Source: Ensifer sp. IC4062 (lineage in GTDB: Bacteria; Pseudomonadota; Alphaproteobacteria; Rhizobiales; Rhizobiaceae). From it: a stretch of DNA of 64,000 nt. Location of the stretch: positions 1 through 64,000 of the forward strand of contig NZ_JADYVD010000022.1 of NCBI RefSeq assembly GCF_020193575.1. Reading direction: 5' to 3'. Made by a program: the position numbers and the translations under genes. Positions 1 through 10,698 of the stretch are shown here, one piece after another (the first letter of the stretch is position 1; the number at the start of each line of letters is the position of its first letter). The notes beneath the pieces were generated by a model that was not told the origin of the DNA, did not search any database, and saw nothing but the letters and a program-made list of their open reading frames with translations.

Positions 1-391
1 GTTCCAGCCCGCCCTCACCCAGCCCCTCGGTATAGGCGCCCATCATCTCGCGCAGGCCCGCCATCATCTCGTCGATGAGCGGATCGGCCCGGTCGCTGAC
101 GACGACGTTCTTGGCCCGTCGATCGGCCGGGTCCGGTACACGCGCGACCAGTCCCAGCGCTTCCAGGCGATCGAGATAGGCCGAGAGCGTCATCGGCTCG
201 ATACCCATGCGGGTAGCTATTTCCGCCTGCTTGATGCCTTCCGTCGTGGCGACCTGGATCAGCGTGCGCGCCTCGCCGGGCGTGATTCCGAGTTGCATCG
301 CGTTGACCTTGCGGTCGAAGGCGCCGCGGAGCAGCCGGGAGACGTCGTTGAGCAACATCCCGATCGTTTCGGATTCAAGTTTTCTCGGCAT
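1..391 (-). CDS. MarR-family transcriptional regulator (3' end beyond window)
   Basis: The ATG is at 391 and the frame is open to base 1, so the C-terminus lies outside the window. About 130 residues are visible. The protein begins MPRKLESETIGMLLNDVSRLLR, followed by a winged-helix core: an EARTLIQVATTEG helix, the recognition segment EIATRMGIEPMTLSAYLDRLE, and a wing with the MarR signature DPADRRAKNVV. MarR proteins are dimeric repressors, often controlling a neighbouring transporter or stress gene, and usually bind short palindromes. A perfect 15-bp palindrome lies at 416-430, just upstream of the start, which suggests autoregulation. The ligand and target cannot be told from this sequence. 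Confidence 0.85.
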   Translation of the reverse strand, partial: MPRKLESETIGMLLNDVSRLLRGAFDRKVNAMQLGITPGEARTLIQVATTEGIKQAEIATRMGIEPMTLSAYLDRLEALGLVARVPDPADRRAKNVVVSDRADPLIDEMMAGLREMMGAYTEGLGEGGLE

Positions 392-415
392 TTCAAGCGT
401 TCATAGGAGAATGTA

Positions 416-430
416 GTAAGTTTTACTTAC
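416..430. promoter_or_regulatory. Candidate MarR operator palindrome
   Basis: GTAAGT-ttt-ACTTAC is a perfect inverted repeat with 6-bp arms and a 3-bp spacer. It sits 25-39 bp upstream of the marR-like start codon at 391, where an autorepressor of this family would bind. The assignment as operator is inferred from position and symmetry only. Confidence 0.5.
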
Positions 431-485
431 CATATTCCCTGGACGCGTTCAACGTAGGGAGATGCGCAAAAGGCCAGGCATCGCC

Positions 486-525
486 CCAACCCTCCCCACA
501 AGGGAGGGGTTGGAGAGGGGTCGTT
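486..525. repeat. GC-rich imperfect hairpin downstream of uup
   Basis: An imperfect inverted repeat (CCAACCC and GGGTTGG-type arms, 486-513) lies between the uup stop and the divergent marR promoter region. It resembles the short GC-rich palindromes dispersed in rhizobial intergenic regions and may also end uup transcription. Confidence 0.4.
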
Positions 526-544
526 CACACCGACCCGGACGACG

Positions 545-2375
<1,831 letters not shown>

Positions 2376-2395
<20 letters not shown>

Positions 2396-3026
2396 AGGGT
2401 CGGGCAAGGATGACCGCCCGGCCGGATTTCAGGGAAAAGCGGACCGGCCCCTCCGCAACGTTGGAAATTGTCCGGGACGAGCCGAAGGGCAGCGCGAAAT
2501 CGTCGAGCGGATAACGCGCATTTTCGATGGAAAGGCCGGAAAGTGCGCTGAGCCCGAGAATCGAGAAGATGCTGCCTTTGGGAAGATCGATCTCGTCAGA
2601 GCCCGGCAGCAACGGATAGGCTTCCTCCTCGCCGGAGGTCATCAGCACCGGCAATCCCTCTTCGGCGATTGCGACGGCGCGCAGCAGATGCAGGAAGGCA
2701 TGATCGCTTCTGGTGCCGCCGAGGGCGCCGACAAAGATCAGCGATGTTGCACCCCGCGCTAGCGCCGCCTCGACACCGATCTCCCCGTCGGTCGCGTTCT
2801 TGGCTGCCGAATAGCGCTCGCGCGGCACCTTGGCGAATGCGGCCAGCAACGCGTCGTCGGTCGAATCGAAGTCGCCGACCCAAAGCTCGGGAACGACACC
2901 AAGCGCCTTGGCATGGCGCATGCCGCCGTCGGCCGCGATGAAGCGACTGCCGGAAAGCTGGCTTGCAAGCCGCTCGGTGCGGGTGAGCGTGCCGCCTAGA
3001 AGGATGGTAAAGGTCTGTTGGGCCAT
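2376..3026 (-). CDS. thiN: Thiamine pyrophosphokinase
   Basis: 216 residues from ATG 3026 (MAQQTFTILLGG). It shows thiamine pyrophosphokinase motifs: the N-terminal GGTLTRTERL, FIAADGG, and the metal/ATP motif WVGDFDSTD near residue 50, then GALGGTRSDHAFLH. The enzyme transfers pyrophosphate from ATP to thiamine to make TPP in the cytosol. The reading frame stays open upstream to 3701, but that part overlaps the acetyltransferase gene and has no family similarity, so the internal ATG is the real start. The 3' end overlaps the uup start. The gene lies divergent from, and within 1 kb of, the TPP-riboswitch-controlled thiBPQ operon, so uptake and activation of thiamine are clustered. Confidence 0.88.
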
Positions 3027-3124
3027 GGCAGAAGCCCATAGCGCAAACAAACCACAAAGGAAAAGGCCGAACGCGATTTTGCGGCGGCAAAGGCTGCGCT
3101 TTGCGGCGGCTCGATCGCTGGCGA

Positions 3125-3610
3125 TCAGTCTTCCGACGGCGTTTCGCCAGGAAAAAGCATGCCCGCATAAATGCCGGGCGTCGAATCCGCTATCTCCACG
3201 GCGCCGACGGTGCGAGCATAAAAATCCGCTGGCCCGACACCGCCGATGACGGCGTAGCCGTAGCCGGCCGCGCGCATCGCCATCAGGCTCTCGATAAGCA
3301 GTGCTTCGCCGATCCCCTGACCACGCATCACCTCGTCGACGCCTGTCGGTCCGAAGAAGCCAAGCGCCGTCACGTCGTGGCAGGCGAAGCCGACGATCCG
3401 GTCTTGGTGAACGGCGATATGAATCCGCGTCGGTGTTGACGAGAAGGCGGCCTCCGCCTCGCCCGCCCAACCGGCTCCGAACCGTTCTTCGATCCATTTG
3501 AGCACGATCCTGCGTTCCGCGGCCATCGCTCGGCGGATGCTGATACCAGGACCGAGCCGGGAAGCGTGCCTTTCCGGCAAGGCATAAAGACGAACGAGCA
3601 TGTCTGGCAT
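3125..3610 (-). CDS. GNAT-family N-acetyltransferase
   Basis: 161 residues. The acetyl-CoA binding core is visible: beta-strand IHIAVHQDRIVGFACHDV, then the motif GVDEVMRGQGIGEALLIESL (R/Q-x-x-G-x-G/A pattern), then YAVIGGVGPADFYAR typical of GNAT motif B. The ATG at 3610 is preceded by a strong ribosome site (GGGGAGG, 8 nt away). GNAT enzymes move an acetyl group from acetyl-CoA to an amine; the substrate is unknown. It lies 98 bp upstream of thiN on the same strand and may be cotranscribed, without any obvious thiamine role. Confidence 0.82.
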   Translation of the reverse strand: MPDMLVRLYALPERHASRLGPGISIRRAMAAERRIVLKWIEERFGAGWAGEAEAAFSSTPTRIHIAVHQDRIVGFACHDVTALGFFGPTGVDEVMRGQGIGEALLIESLMAMRAAGYGYAVIGGVGPADFYARTVGAVEIADSTPGIYAGMLFPGETPSED

Positions 3611-3624
3611 GAGAGTACCTCCCC

Positions 3625-3728
3625 GCTACGGCACCACGCCCGATCCGGCGCGTCCTGCCGCACTTTGAATTGCTGCACGTCTCTATCCTCAAATCGGCCA
3701 AGACTGAGGAAACATGCGGTAGGCGAAC
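3625..3728. repeat. RIME-like intergenic mosaic repeat, copy 1
   Basis: This stretch aligns with three others in the window (10515-10620, 21461-21570, 35108-35212). Shared features are a left GC-rich hairpin beginning CTACRGC, a central CACTTTGAATTGCTGCA, and a right hairpin around TATCC..AAATCGG ending in GGAAACATGC. Two-palindrome elements of this size are known in rhizobia as RIME. This copy is the most diverged on its left side. Confidence 0.6.
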
Positions 3729-3840
3729 AAAACGCCGCCGACAATTGTTTGGTCTAATAGCGCAGATGGCTTGGACGGCAAATGTTTCCGCCGAAACTCG
3801 GCTTGCCAGACCTGCCGCCGAAAGCTAAATCTTTGCTGCT

Positions 3841-3934
3841 CTAACGGGGTGCCTTCGGTCCGATCGGAACCAAGGCTGAGAGGCTCGCGCCAACCCGCGG
3901 AACCTGATCCGGCTCATACCGGCGGAGGGATTAG
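3841..3934 (+). promoter_or_regulatory. TPP riboswitch (THI element)
   Basis: The conserved thi-box blocks appear in order: GGGGTGC (3846), GGCTGAGA (3874), ACCCG (3893), GAACCTGATCCGG (3900) and a closing GGAGGGA (3924). The element lies 64 bp upstream of thiB, so it is the leader of the thiBPQ mRNA. When TPP is bound it should lower expression of the transporter. Bases 3855-3866 are fully complementary to 3938-3949 just past the aptamer, a possible alternative pairing for the switch. Confidence 0.93.
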
Positions 3935-3997
3935 AAGCGATCGGACCGATGCGCCCTTTTCCCGCAACATCAAAAAAGAGGGAGAGAGGTGCCCGTC

Positions 3998-5017
3998 ATG
4001 TCCATTTACACCAGATTGCTGCGCCGACTGGCGATTACGGCGATGGCCGCGGCTTTGCCGTTTGGCGCCAGCGCCGCCGAAAAGACGCTGACGATCTACA
4101 CCTATGAGAGTTTCATCAGTGAATGGGGGCCGGGCGCGAAAGTCGCCGAGGCTTTCGAGAAAACCTGTGGCTGCGACGTCAACTATGTCGGCGTCGCCGA
4201 CGGCGTCGAACTTTTGACGCGGCTGAAGCTCGAAGGTGAGCAATCGAAGGCGGACATCGTGCTCGGCCTCGACACCAATCTCGTCGCGGAAGCCAAGGCG
4301 ACGGGCTTCTTCGCGCCGCACCGTCTCGACACCGCGGCCTTGAAGGTGCCGGGCGGCTTCTCCGACGACACCTTCATTCCCTATGACTACGGCCATTTCG
4401 CGGTGATCTACGACACCGAGACGCTAAAGAACCCGCCGAAAAGCCTGAAGGAACTTGTCGAGGGCGATCCTTCGCAAAAGATCGTCATCGAGGATCCGCG
4501 CACCTCGACACCGGGCCTCGGCCTGCTGCTCTGGGTGAAATCGGTTTATGGGGACGAGGCGGCCGCCGCCTGGACCAAGCTCAAGGATCGGGTGCTGACC
4601 GTGACGCCTGGCTGGTCGGAGGCCTACGGCCTCTTTACCAAGGGCGAAGCGCCGATGGTGCTGTCCTACACAACCTCGCCGGCCTACCACATGGTGGCGG
4701 AAAACACCGAACGGTATCAAGCTGCTCCCTTCGCCGAGGGCCATTACATCCAGATCGAAGTGGCCGGCGTGACAAAGAATGCCAAAGAGCCCGAAGTCGC
4801 CAAAAAGTTTCTGGCCTTCATGACCGGTCCGGAATTCCAGTCGATCATTCCGACGACCAACTGGATGATGCCAGTCGCGGCGACGAAGGAACCCCTGCCG
4901 GACGCGTTCGGCAAGCTCGTCAATCCGCAAAAGACATTCCTGATGTCTTCCGAGGAGGTCGCCGCCAACCGCAAGGCGTGGATCGACGAATGGCTGGCGG
5001 CCATGAGCACGAACTGA
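3998..5017 (+). CDS. thiB: Thiamine ABC transporter, periplasmic binding protein
   Basis: 339 residues from ATG 3998, chosen because GGAGAGAGG lies 8 nt upstream; the frame also offers GTG 3989, which overlaps that site. The N-terminus is a Sec signal peptide (arginines, then [14 protein letters not shown], cleavage near residue 27). The mature part resembles ThiB/Tbp[56 protein letters not shown] and [27 protein letters not shown]. It captures thiamine, TMP or TPP in the periplasm for ThiPQ. First gene of the riboswitch-controlled operon; the gap to thiP is 7 bp. Confidence 0.93.
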   Translation: MSIYTRLLRRLAITAMAAALPFGASAAEKTLTIYTYESFISEWGPGAKVAEAFEKTCGCDVNYVGVADGVELLTRLKLEGEQSKADIVLGLDTNLVAEAKATGFFAPHRLDTAALKVPGGFSDDTFIPYDYGHFAVIYDTETLKNPPKSLKELVEGDPSQKIVIEDPRTSTPGLGLLLWVKSVYGDEAAAAWTKLKDRVLTVTPGWSEAYGLFTKGEAPMVLSYTTSPAYHMVAENTERYQAAPFAEGHYIQIEVAGVTKNAKEPEVAKKFLAFMTGPEFQSIIPTTNWMMPVAATKEPLPDAFGKLVNPQKTFLMSSEEVAANRKAWIDEWLAAMSTN

Positions 5018-5024
5018 GGCAGGC

Positions 5025-6653
5025 TTGTCCGGTGCAGCCGAAAGACGGATGATGATTGCCGCGGGGGCCATCAGCCTCGGCGGCATTCTGCTGTTTGTCG
5101 CCCTTGCCATCGTCGCGCTTCTCGCCTGGTCGGGCGGTGGCGATAGCGGCGCCCAGTTCGACGCCTATGTCTGGCGCGTCACCCGCTTCACGCTGCTTCA
5201 GGCGAGCCTCTCGACAATCCTCTCCATCCTGTTCGCAGTGCCCGTGGCGCGTTCGCTCGCCCGTCAGGCAAGCTTTCCCGGCCGCACTTGGTTGCTGCGG
5301 CTGATGGCGCTGCCGCTCGGCCTGCCCGCCCTCGTCGCAGCGCTCGGCCTCATCCTAGTCTGGGGCCGGCAGGGCTTTCTCAATAGCGCTCTCGTCGCGA
5401 TCGGGCTCAACGACCCGATCAGTATCTACGGGCTCTTTGGCATTCTTCTCGCCCACGTCTTCTTCAATATGCCGCTCGCGGCGCGGTTGATGCTTGCCGG
5501 GATCGAACGGATCCCGGGGGAATATTGGCGCACGTCAGCCAATCTCGGCATGCCCTCGGCCGCGATCTTCCGCTTCATCGAATGGCCGGCGATCCGCGGA
5601 CTATTGCCGGGCATCGCCGGCCTCATCTTCATGCTTTGCGCCACCAGCTTCACGCTCGTGCTGACGCTCGGCGGTGGACCTGCGGCAAGCACGATTGAAG
5701 TGGCGATATATCAGGCGCTGCGCTTCGATTTCGACCCGCCGCGTGCGATCGCCCTTTCCGCCCTTCAGATCGCTCTTACGGTTGCGCTGCTTCTCGTCCT
5801 GAAGATCTTGGCGCCGCCACCGCCGGAAAGCGAGACGACCGGCAAGGCAATGAGGCGGTTCGACGGCGTGAGCGGACGGTCACGAGTGGCCGACGGGCTC
5901 TGGCTCATCCTTGCGCTCGTCTTCGTCGGACTGCCGTTCGCCGCAATCGCCCATTCCGGCTTGCAGGCAGATTTGCCAAGGCTCGCGCGCGACGCTGCCG
6001 TCCACCATGCGTTCGCCACCAGTGCTGCGATTGCGCTTCCTTCGGCTGCGATCTCCGTAGGGGCGACCGCCGTAATGATCCGCGCGCAGCAGATTACCTC
6101 GAGGCGACGGCAGGCGGGAGCCGCCGCTCGCGGGTTCGCCGGCACGATAAGCGCCAGCACCTCCCTCGTCCTGCTGGTGCCGCCGGTCGTTCTCGGTGCG
6201 GGCTGGTTCCTGCTGCTGCGTCCCTTCGGCGATGTGGCACGTTTTGCACCGGCCGTCGTCATCGCGATCAACGCGCTAATGGCGCTTCCCTTCGTCCATC
6301 GCGTGCTCGCTCCGGCGATGGCAACCCATGTGGCACGCACGGATCGGCTGGCGGCAAGCCTCGGTATCGCCGGCTTTCATCGCCTGCGATGGATCGACTG
6401 GCCGCCATTGCGCAAACCCCTGCTCATGGCCTTCTCTTTCGCCATGGCCTTGTCCCTCGGCGATCTTGGCGCGGTGGCCCTGTTCGGATCGCAAGACATG
6501 ACAACCTTGCCTTGGCTGCTCTACAGCCGCATGGGAAGCTACCGCACCGCCGACGCCGCGGGACTTGCATTGCTGCTCGGCCTCATCTGCCTGGTCCTCA
6601 CCGTGCTCGGCACGGCGGGAGAGAACGGCGCGCGCGAAGGAAGAGACGTATGA
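5025..6653 (+). CDS. thiP: Thiamine ABC transporter permease
   Basis: 542 residues with about twelve hydrophobic segments arranged as two fused permease halves, as in ThiP. Each half carries an ABC permease EAA-type loop: SANLGMPSAAIFRFIEWPAIRGLLPG in the first and ASLGIAGFHRLRWIDWPPLRKPLL in the second, the ThiQ docking sites. The start is probably TTG 5025 with GAGG 5 nt upstream; ATG 5049 or 5052 are alternatives without a good ribosome site. The stop overlaps the thiQ ATG (ATGA), so the two are translationally coupled. Inner-membrane channel of the thiamine importer. Confidence 0.92.
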   Translation: MSGAAERRMMIAAGAISLGGILLFVALAIVALLAWSGGGDSGAQFDAYVWRVTRFTLLQASLSTILSILFAVPVARSLARQASFPGRTWLLRLMALPLGLPALVAALGLILVWGRQGFLNSALVAIGLNDPISIYGLFGILLAHVFFNMPLAARLMLAGIERIPGEYWRTSANLGMPSAAIFRFIEWPAIRGLLPGIAGLIFMLCATSFTLVLTLGGGPAASTIEVAIYQALRFDFDPPRAIALSALQIALTVALLLVLKILAPPPPESETTGKAMRRFDGVSGRSRVADGLWLILALVFVGLPFAAIAHSGLQADLPRLARDAAVHHAFATSAAIALPSAAISVGATAVMIRAQQITSRRRQAGAAARGFAGTISASTSLVLLVPPVVLGAGWFLLLRPFGDVARFAPAVVIAINALMALPFVHRVLAPAMATHVARTDRLAASLGIAGFHRLRWIDWPPLRKPLLMAFSFAMALSLGDLGAVALFGSQDMTTLPWLLYSRMGSYRTADAAGLALLLGLICLVLTVLGTAGENGAREGRDV

Positions 6654-7378
6654 ATTCGCCAGCCTCCGTTGCCGCGGCCGTTTCACTCAAGGACGTCGAA
6701 GTCCGTTTCGAAACGACGAAGCTCACGTTCGACTGCGTGATTCCGGCCGGGCAGATCGTCGCGGTCGTGGGTGCGTCCGGGTCGGGGAAATCGACCCTGT
6801 TCAACGTCATCGCCGGATTTGAAGAGCCAGAGCAAGGCGCCGTACATATTCTCGGCGAAGACATGGCGGGCCGCCTGCCGGCCGAACGCCCGGTGTCGAT
6901 TATCTTCCAGGAGCACAACCTCTTTGCCCATCTCGACGCGGCAACCAATGTCGGTTTCGGCATCAGCCCGGCCTTGCGCCTGTCCGCCGCCGGCCGCGCC
7001 AAGGTGGCCGATGCGTTGAAGCGTGTCGGCCTCGACGGCTTCGGCGGAAGGTTGCCGCCGACGCTTTCCGGGGGCGAACGTCAGAGGGTCGCACTTGCTC
7101 GCGCGCTCGTACGCCACCGTCCGCTGCTCCTCCTTGACGAGCCCTTTGCCGCGCTCGACCCGGGCATGAGAGCGGAAATGCGCCAACTTTTGCGCGACCT
7201 CCACGACGAGGAAGGCAATACGATCCTGATGATCACGCATCATCCCGATGACGTGAGACTGCTCGCCGACAGCGTGCTCTTCCTCGATCGGGGGCGTATC
7301 ATCGCACACGATCCTGTCGATCGTTTTGTCGAACGGCGCGACATCACGGCGATCAACCGCTTCCTCGGTCGCGAATAA
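6650..7378 (+). CDS. thiQ: Thiamine ABC transporter ATP-binding protein
   Basis: 242 residues. Walker A GASGSGKST (about 40-48), Q-loop IIFQEHNLFAHL, signature LSGGERQRVALARAL, Walker B LLLLDEPFAALDP and the H-loop MITHHPDD are all intact. The short length and single domain without a C-terminal regulatory part fit ThiQ. It powers thiamine uptake with ThiB and ThiP. Its ATG overlaps the thiP stop by 4 bp; no terminator is obvious after it. Confidence 0.92.
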   Translation: MNSPASVAAAVSLKDVEVRFETTKLTFDCVIPAGQIVAVVGASGSGKSTLFNVIAGFEEPEQGAVHILGEDMAGRLPAERPVSIIFQEHNLFAHLDAATNVGFGISPALRLSAAGRAKVADALKRVGLDGFGGRLPPTLSGGERQRVALARALVRHRPLLLLDEPFAALDPGMRAEMRQLLRDLHDEEGNTILMITHHPDDVRLLADSVLFLDRGRIIAHDPVDRFVERRDITAINRFLGRE

Positions 7379-7777
7379 GGTTCCGTCGGCCGCCGTGGCA
7401 TTTTTCTTCAATCGGAGCGATTTAAGTAGAAAGACACGCAGCAACAGAAATCACTCCGGTGACTTTTACGCGTTTGAACACGCAGGGCGCGGGAGAGAAA
7501 TTTTCGCTAATTTACCGTTCGCCACAATTTAACCGCCGCGCTGTGCGACGCGCGGACTGCCCAACGGTTGGCGCGATGTTCGCGCATCCGTTGCTGTGAT
7601 ACCACGGGGCAAGTATTTCTACGGGGATCAGCTAGGCAGAGGGCGCTGAAATCGATACAGCACAATAGTTGGCTGACACACCCAGGCCGGAACGCTGTAT
7701 CCGGCTGAAAAAGTAGGATTTTTCAACGTCGGCGCTCAAGTTGTGGCACGCGCCGGCGTAGGGGAACGGGCTGAGGC
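7379..7777. other. Intergenic leader before the M48 protease gene
   Basis: No convincing ORF is present. Two small hairpins lie in the likely 5' leader: GCCGGA/TCCGGC (7686-7705) and GAAAAA/TTTTTC (7707-7724). They are followed by 50 bp to the next start codon. The rest shows nothing recognisable. Confidence 0.4.
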
Positions 7778-9289
7778 ATGGTTAGGCATACAGTCATCGA
7801 CGGCCGGATTCGGACGCGACGCGGCGGCAGGAATGCACGATTAATGGTTGCATTGCTCGCGACTGCGCTCCTGTCCGCCTGCCAATCGGTGATCGAACAG
7901 ACCTATGAGCCGACCGTCTCCCCCTCGTCAAATCCGCAGATCGTCGACGAAGTGCAGAAGAACGACCCGCGTGCCCAACTCGGCGCACGCGAACACCCGC
8001 GGATCGTTGCGAGCTACGGCGGCGAATACAAGGACGCCAAGACCGAACGCCTGGTGGCGCGCATCACCGGCGCGCTGACGGCGGTTTCGGAAAATCCGCA
8101 ACAGTCCTATCGCATCACCATTCTGAATTCGCCGGCAATCAACGCCTTTGCGCTGCCGGGCGGCTATCTCTACGTCACGCGCGGTCTTCTGGCGCTTGCC
8201 AACGATGCCTCGGAGGTCGCTGCCGTGCTCTCGCACGAGATGGCGCACGTCACTGCAAACCACGGAATCGAACGCCAACAGCGTGAAGAGGCCGAGGTGA
8301 TCGCAAGCCGGGTCGTCTCCGAAGTGCTTTCCTCCAATCTGGCCGGGAAACAGGCGCTTGCGCGCGGCAAGCTGCGGCTCGCCGCCTTCTCGCGCAATCA
8401 GGAGCTCCAGGCCGATGTGATCGGGGTGCGCATGCTCGGCGAGGCGGGCTATGACCCCTATGCCGCCGCCCGCTTCCTCGATTCGATGGCGGCCTATGCC
8501 CGTTTCACGGCGGTCGATCCGGAAGCCGACCAGAGCCTCGACTTCCTGTCGAGTCATCCCAATGCACCGCAGCGCGTCGATCTCGCGCGCCGGCACGCGC
8601 GTGCCTTCGGCGTCGAAGGCACAAGCGGCGACCGCGGGCGCGATTACTATTTGGCCGGGATCGACGGCATCCTCTATGGCGACAGCCCGCAGGAGGGTTA
8701 TGTCCGCGGCCAGACGTTCCTGCACGGCCAGCTCGGCATCCGCTTCGACGTGCCGGTCGGGTTCCAGATCGACAACAAGGCCGAGGCAGTGCTCGCCACC
8801 GGCCCGGGCGACATCGCGATCCGCTTCGACGGCGTTGCCGACGCGGCGCAGCGCAGCCTCACCGACTATATCGCCAGCGGTTGGGTCACCGGCCTGCAGC
8901 CGGATACAATCCGTCCGATTTCCGTCAACGGTCTCGAAGCGGCGACGGCACGTGCGTCCGCCGATCGTTGGGACTTCGACGTCACCGTGATCCGCATCGA
9001 CAACCGCATCTACCGTTTCCTGACTGCGGTACCGAAGGGATCGAGCGCGCTCGAAGGCACGGCCAGCCAGTTGCGCAGCACTTTCCGCCGGATGACGCAG
9101 GCCGAGGTTCAATCGCTGAAGCCGCTGCGCATCCGCGTAGTCACTGTGAGATCTGGCGACACGATCGCGACGCTCGCCGCCCGGATGATGGGGACGGATC
9201 GCAAGCTCGATCTCTTCCGCTTGATCAATGCGATGCAGTTCACCTCCACCGTTAAACCCGGTGACAAGGTGAAAATCATTGCGGAGTAG
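7778..9289 (+). CDS. M48-family zinc metalloprotease lipoprotein with C-terminal LysM
   Basis: 503 residues. The N-terminus has arginines, a hydrophobic stretch and a lipobox LLSAC (Cys about 35), so it should be a lipoprotein. The protease domain follows: SPAINAFALPGGYLYVTRGLL, zinc motif HEMAH (153-157) and a later NQELQADVIGVRMLGEAGYDP supplying the third ligand. The C-terminal 50 residues (VVTVRSGDTIATLA to PGDKVKII) form a LysM peptidoglycan-binding domain. This resembles BepA/LoiP-type periplasmic quality-control proteases. It converges with the heat-shock sigma gene rpoH2, so an envelope stress role is plausible but inferred. Confidence 0.88.
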   Translation: MVRHTVIDGRIRTRRGGRNARLMVALLATALLSACQSVIEQTYEPTVSPSSNPQIVDEVQKNDPRAQLGAREHPRIVASYGGEYKDAKTERLVARITGALTAVSENPQQSYRITILNSPAINAFALPGGYLYVTRGLLALANDASEVAAVLSHEMAHVTANHGIERQQREEAEVIASRVVSEVLSSNLAGKQALARGKLRLAAFSRNQELQADVIGVRMLGEAGYDPYAAARFLDSMAAYARFTAVDPEADQSLDFLSSHPNAPQRVDLARRHARAFGVEGTSGDRGRDYYLAGIDGILYGDSPQEGYVRGQTFLHGQLGIRFDVPVGFQIDNKAEAVLATGPGDIAIRFDGVADAAQRSLTDYIASGWVTGLQPDTIRPISVNGLEAATARASADRWDFDVTVIRIDNRIYRFLTAVPKGSSALEGTASQLRSTFRRMTQAEVQSLKPLRIRVVTVRSGDTIATLAARMMGTDRKLDLFRLINAMQFTSTVKPGDKVKIIAE

Positions 9290-9343
9290 TCTGCGGACTT
9301 GCGTGATTCCTTGATGGTTGGGCTTAAGCGATGGCGGTCGCGG

Positions 9344-10210
9344 TCAGTGCATGCCGGCAGTCAATGCCGGCGCCTTGGCGGCGAGCGCGGCACGGAGCTT
9401 TTCCAGCGCCCGGGTCTCGATCTGTCTGACGCGTTCCTTCGAGATGCCAAGGTCGACGCCAAGCTCCTCCAGCGTCGCGCCGTCTTCCGACAAACGCCGG
9501 GCGCGGATGATCTTCATCTCACGCTCGCTCAACTCCCCAAGCGCGATGTGAAGCCAGCGACGAGCTCGTTCGCCGTCGATCATATCGCTGACCTGTTCGT
9601 CAGGCAGCGGCGCCTCGCTGGCAAGGAAGTCGAGTCGCTCGCCGCCGTCCGTATCTCCGTGGCCGACAGGGGCCTGTAGCGACGCGTCACTTCCGGACAG
9701 CCGCGCATCCATCGTCTGCACGTCGGCGAGGCTGACGCCCAGCGCCGCGGCAATCTCCTCATGCATCGCCTGCGAAGTCAGTTGCCGATCTCCCTGCGCA
9801 AGACGCGCGCGCAGTCTCCTGAGGTTGAAGAACAGTGCCTTTTGCGCCGAGCTTGTCCCCCCGCGTACGATCGACCAGTTACGTAGGACATAATCCTGCA
9901 TCGACGCGCGGATCCACCAGGTGGCATAGGTCGAGAAGCGAACGTCCCGACTTGGTTCGAAGCGTGCTGCCGCCTCCAACAGGCCGACATGCCCCTCCTG
10001 GACGAGATCGCTCATAGGCAACCCGAAACTGCGAAATTTCGCCGCCATGGCGATCACCAGGCGCATATGCGCCATGGCAATCTTGTTGCGCGCTTCCTGA
10101 TCGTTGTTGTCCCTCCACGCCTGCGCCAGGGCATGTTCCTCTTCCCGTTCGAGATAGGGCGCATCCATGGCAATCTTGATCATGCGCCTGTCTGCTGTAA
10201 GGGTCTTCAT
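9344..10210 (-). CDS. rpoH2: RNA polymerase sigma factor RpoH2 (sigma-32 family)
   Basis: 288 residues. Sigma region 2 is clear (DLVQEGHVGLLEAAARFEPSRDVRFSTYATWWIRASMQDYVLRNW). The RpoH box follows as AQKALFFNLRRLR, and region 4 as SEDGATLEELGVDLGISKERVRQIETRALEKLR. The ATG at 10210 has GGAG 6 nt upstream. S. meliloti has two rpoH genes; this neighbourhood matches rpoH2 as I know it, which serves general and photooxidative stress and is itself under RpoE2. A matching promoter is present at 10431-10455. The gene converges with the M48 protease gene. Confidence 0.9.
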   Translation of the reverse strand: MKTLTADRRMIKIAMDAPYLEREEEHALAQAWRDNNDQEARNKIAMAHMRLVIAMAAKFRSFGLPMSDLVQEGHVGLLEAAARFEPSRDVRFSTYATWWIRASMQDYVLRNWSIVRGGTSSAQKALFFNLRRLRARLAQGDRQLTSQAMHEEIAAALGVSLADVQTMDARLSGSDASLQAPVGHGDTDGGERLDFLASEAPLPDEQVSDMIDGERARRWLHIALGELSEREMKIIRARRLSEDGATLEELGVDLGISKERVRQIETRALEKLRAALAAKAPALTAGMH

Positions 10211-10430
10211 CGATCGCTCCGTAGCTGGCGCCGGGCGCCGTTAAGGACTGAACTCGAAGGGGCCAAACGCTTGTCGGAGCATCCGGCGACAGGAACGGCG
10301 AGCGCTATGTCATGCTTGAAGAACCGATGCAGCGCCCTAAATCGAAGATACGAAACCTGAAACGGTGAGAGATCACAGAACCAAGGTCGTCCAGGCCGCA
10401 AAGGCGAACACCTTCGCACCGGCCTTTCCT

Positions 10431-10455
10431 AACGCGCGCCGGCGCAAAAGGTTCC
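10431..10455 (-). promoter_or_regulatory. RpoE2/EcfG-type general-stress promoter of rpoH2
   Basis: On the minus strand GGAAC (10455-10451) is followed after 17 bp by GTT (10433-10431). This fits the published GGAAC-N18-TT pattern of alphaproteobacterial EcfG sigma factors (RpoE2 in S. meliloti). It lies about 220 bp upstream of the rpoH2 start and points at it. Confidence 0.72.
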
Positions 10456-10514
10456 CTTCCCTGCAATGATAACGGGATCATTGTTCGTGCACGTCGCCAA
10501 AGCGTGCAGGTGCT

Positions 10515-10620
10515 GCTACAGCGTCGCGCGTCTAATCATGCGCGCAAAGATGCTGTAGCGCTTTGAATTGCTTCATGTTTTAATCCTTAGATCGAGCAGG
10601 ATTTAGGGAAACATGCAGTC
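10515..10620. repeat. RIME-like intergenic mosaic repeat, copy 2
   Basis: This is the best-formed copy on the left side. GCTACAGC (10515) pairs with GCTGTAGC (10552), enclosing a second GCGCG palindrome. The right half (CTTCATG to CATGCAG) forms a second hairpin. It lies between the rpoH2 promoter and the terminator shared with carD. Confidence 0.65.
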
Positions 10621-10634
10621 GCCGTGCGGACAAG

Positions 10635-10662
10635 AAAAAGCCCGGCGAAGGCCGGGCTTTTT
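10635..10662. terminator. Bidirectional rho-independent terminator after carD
   Basis: A perfect 12-bp stem (AAAAAGCCCGGC at 10635-10646 with its complement at 10651-10662) with a GAAG loop. It is flanked by A and T tracts on both strands. It ends carD transcription on the minus strand. Confidence 0.9.
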
Positions 10663-10698
10663 AGGGTCGTGGTTTTCGGGTTGCGTCCGGACTGCGGC

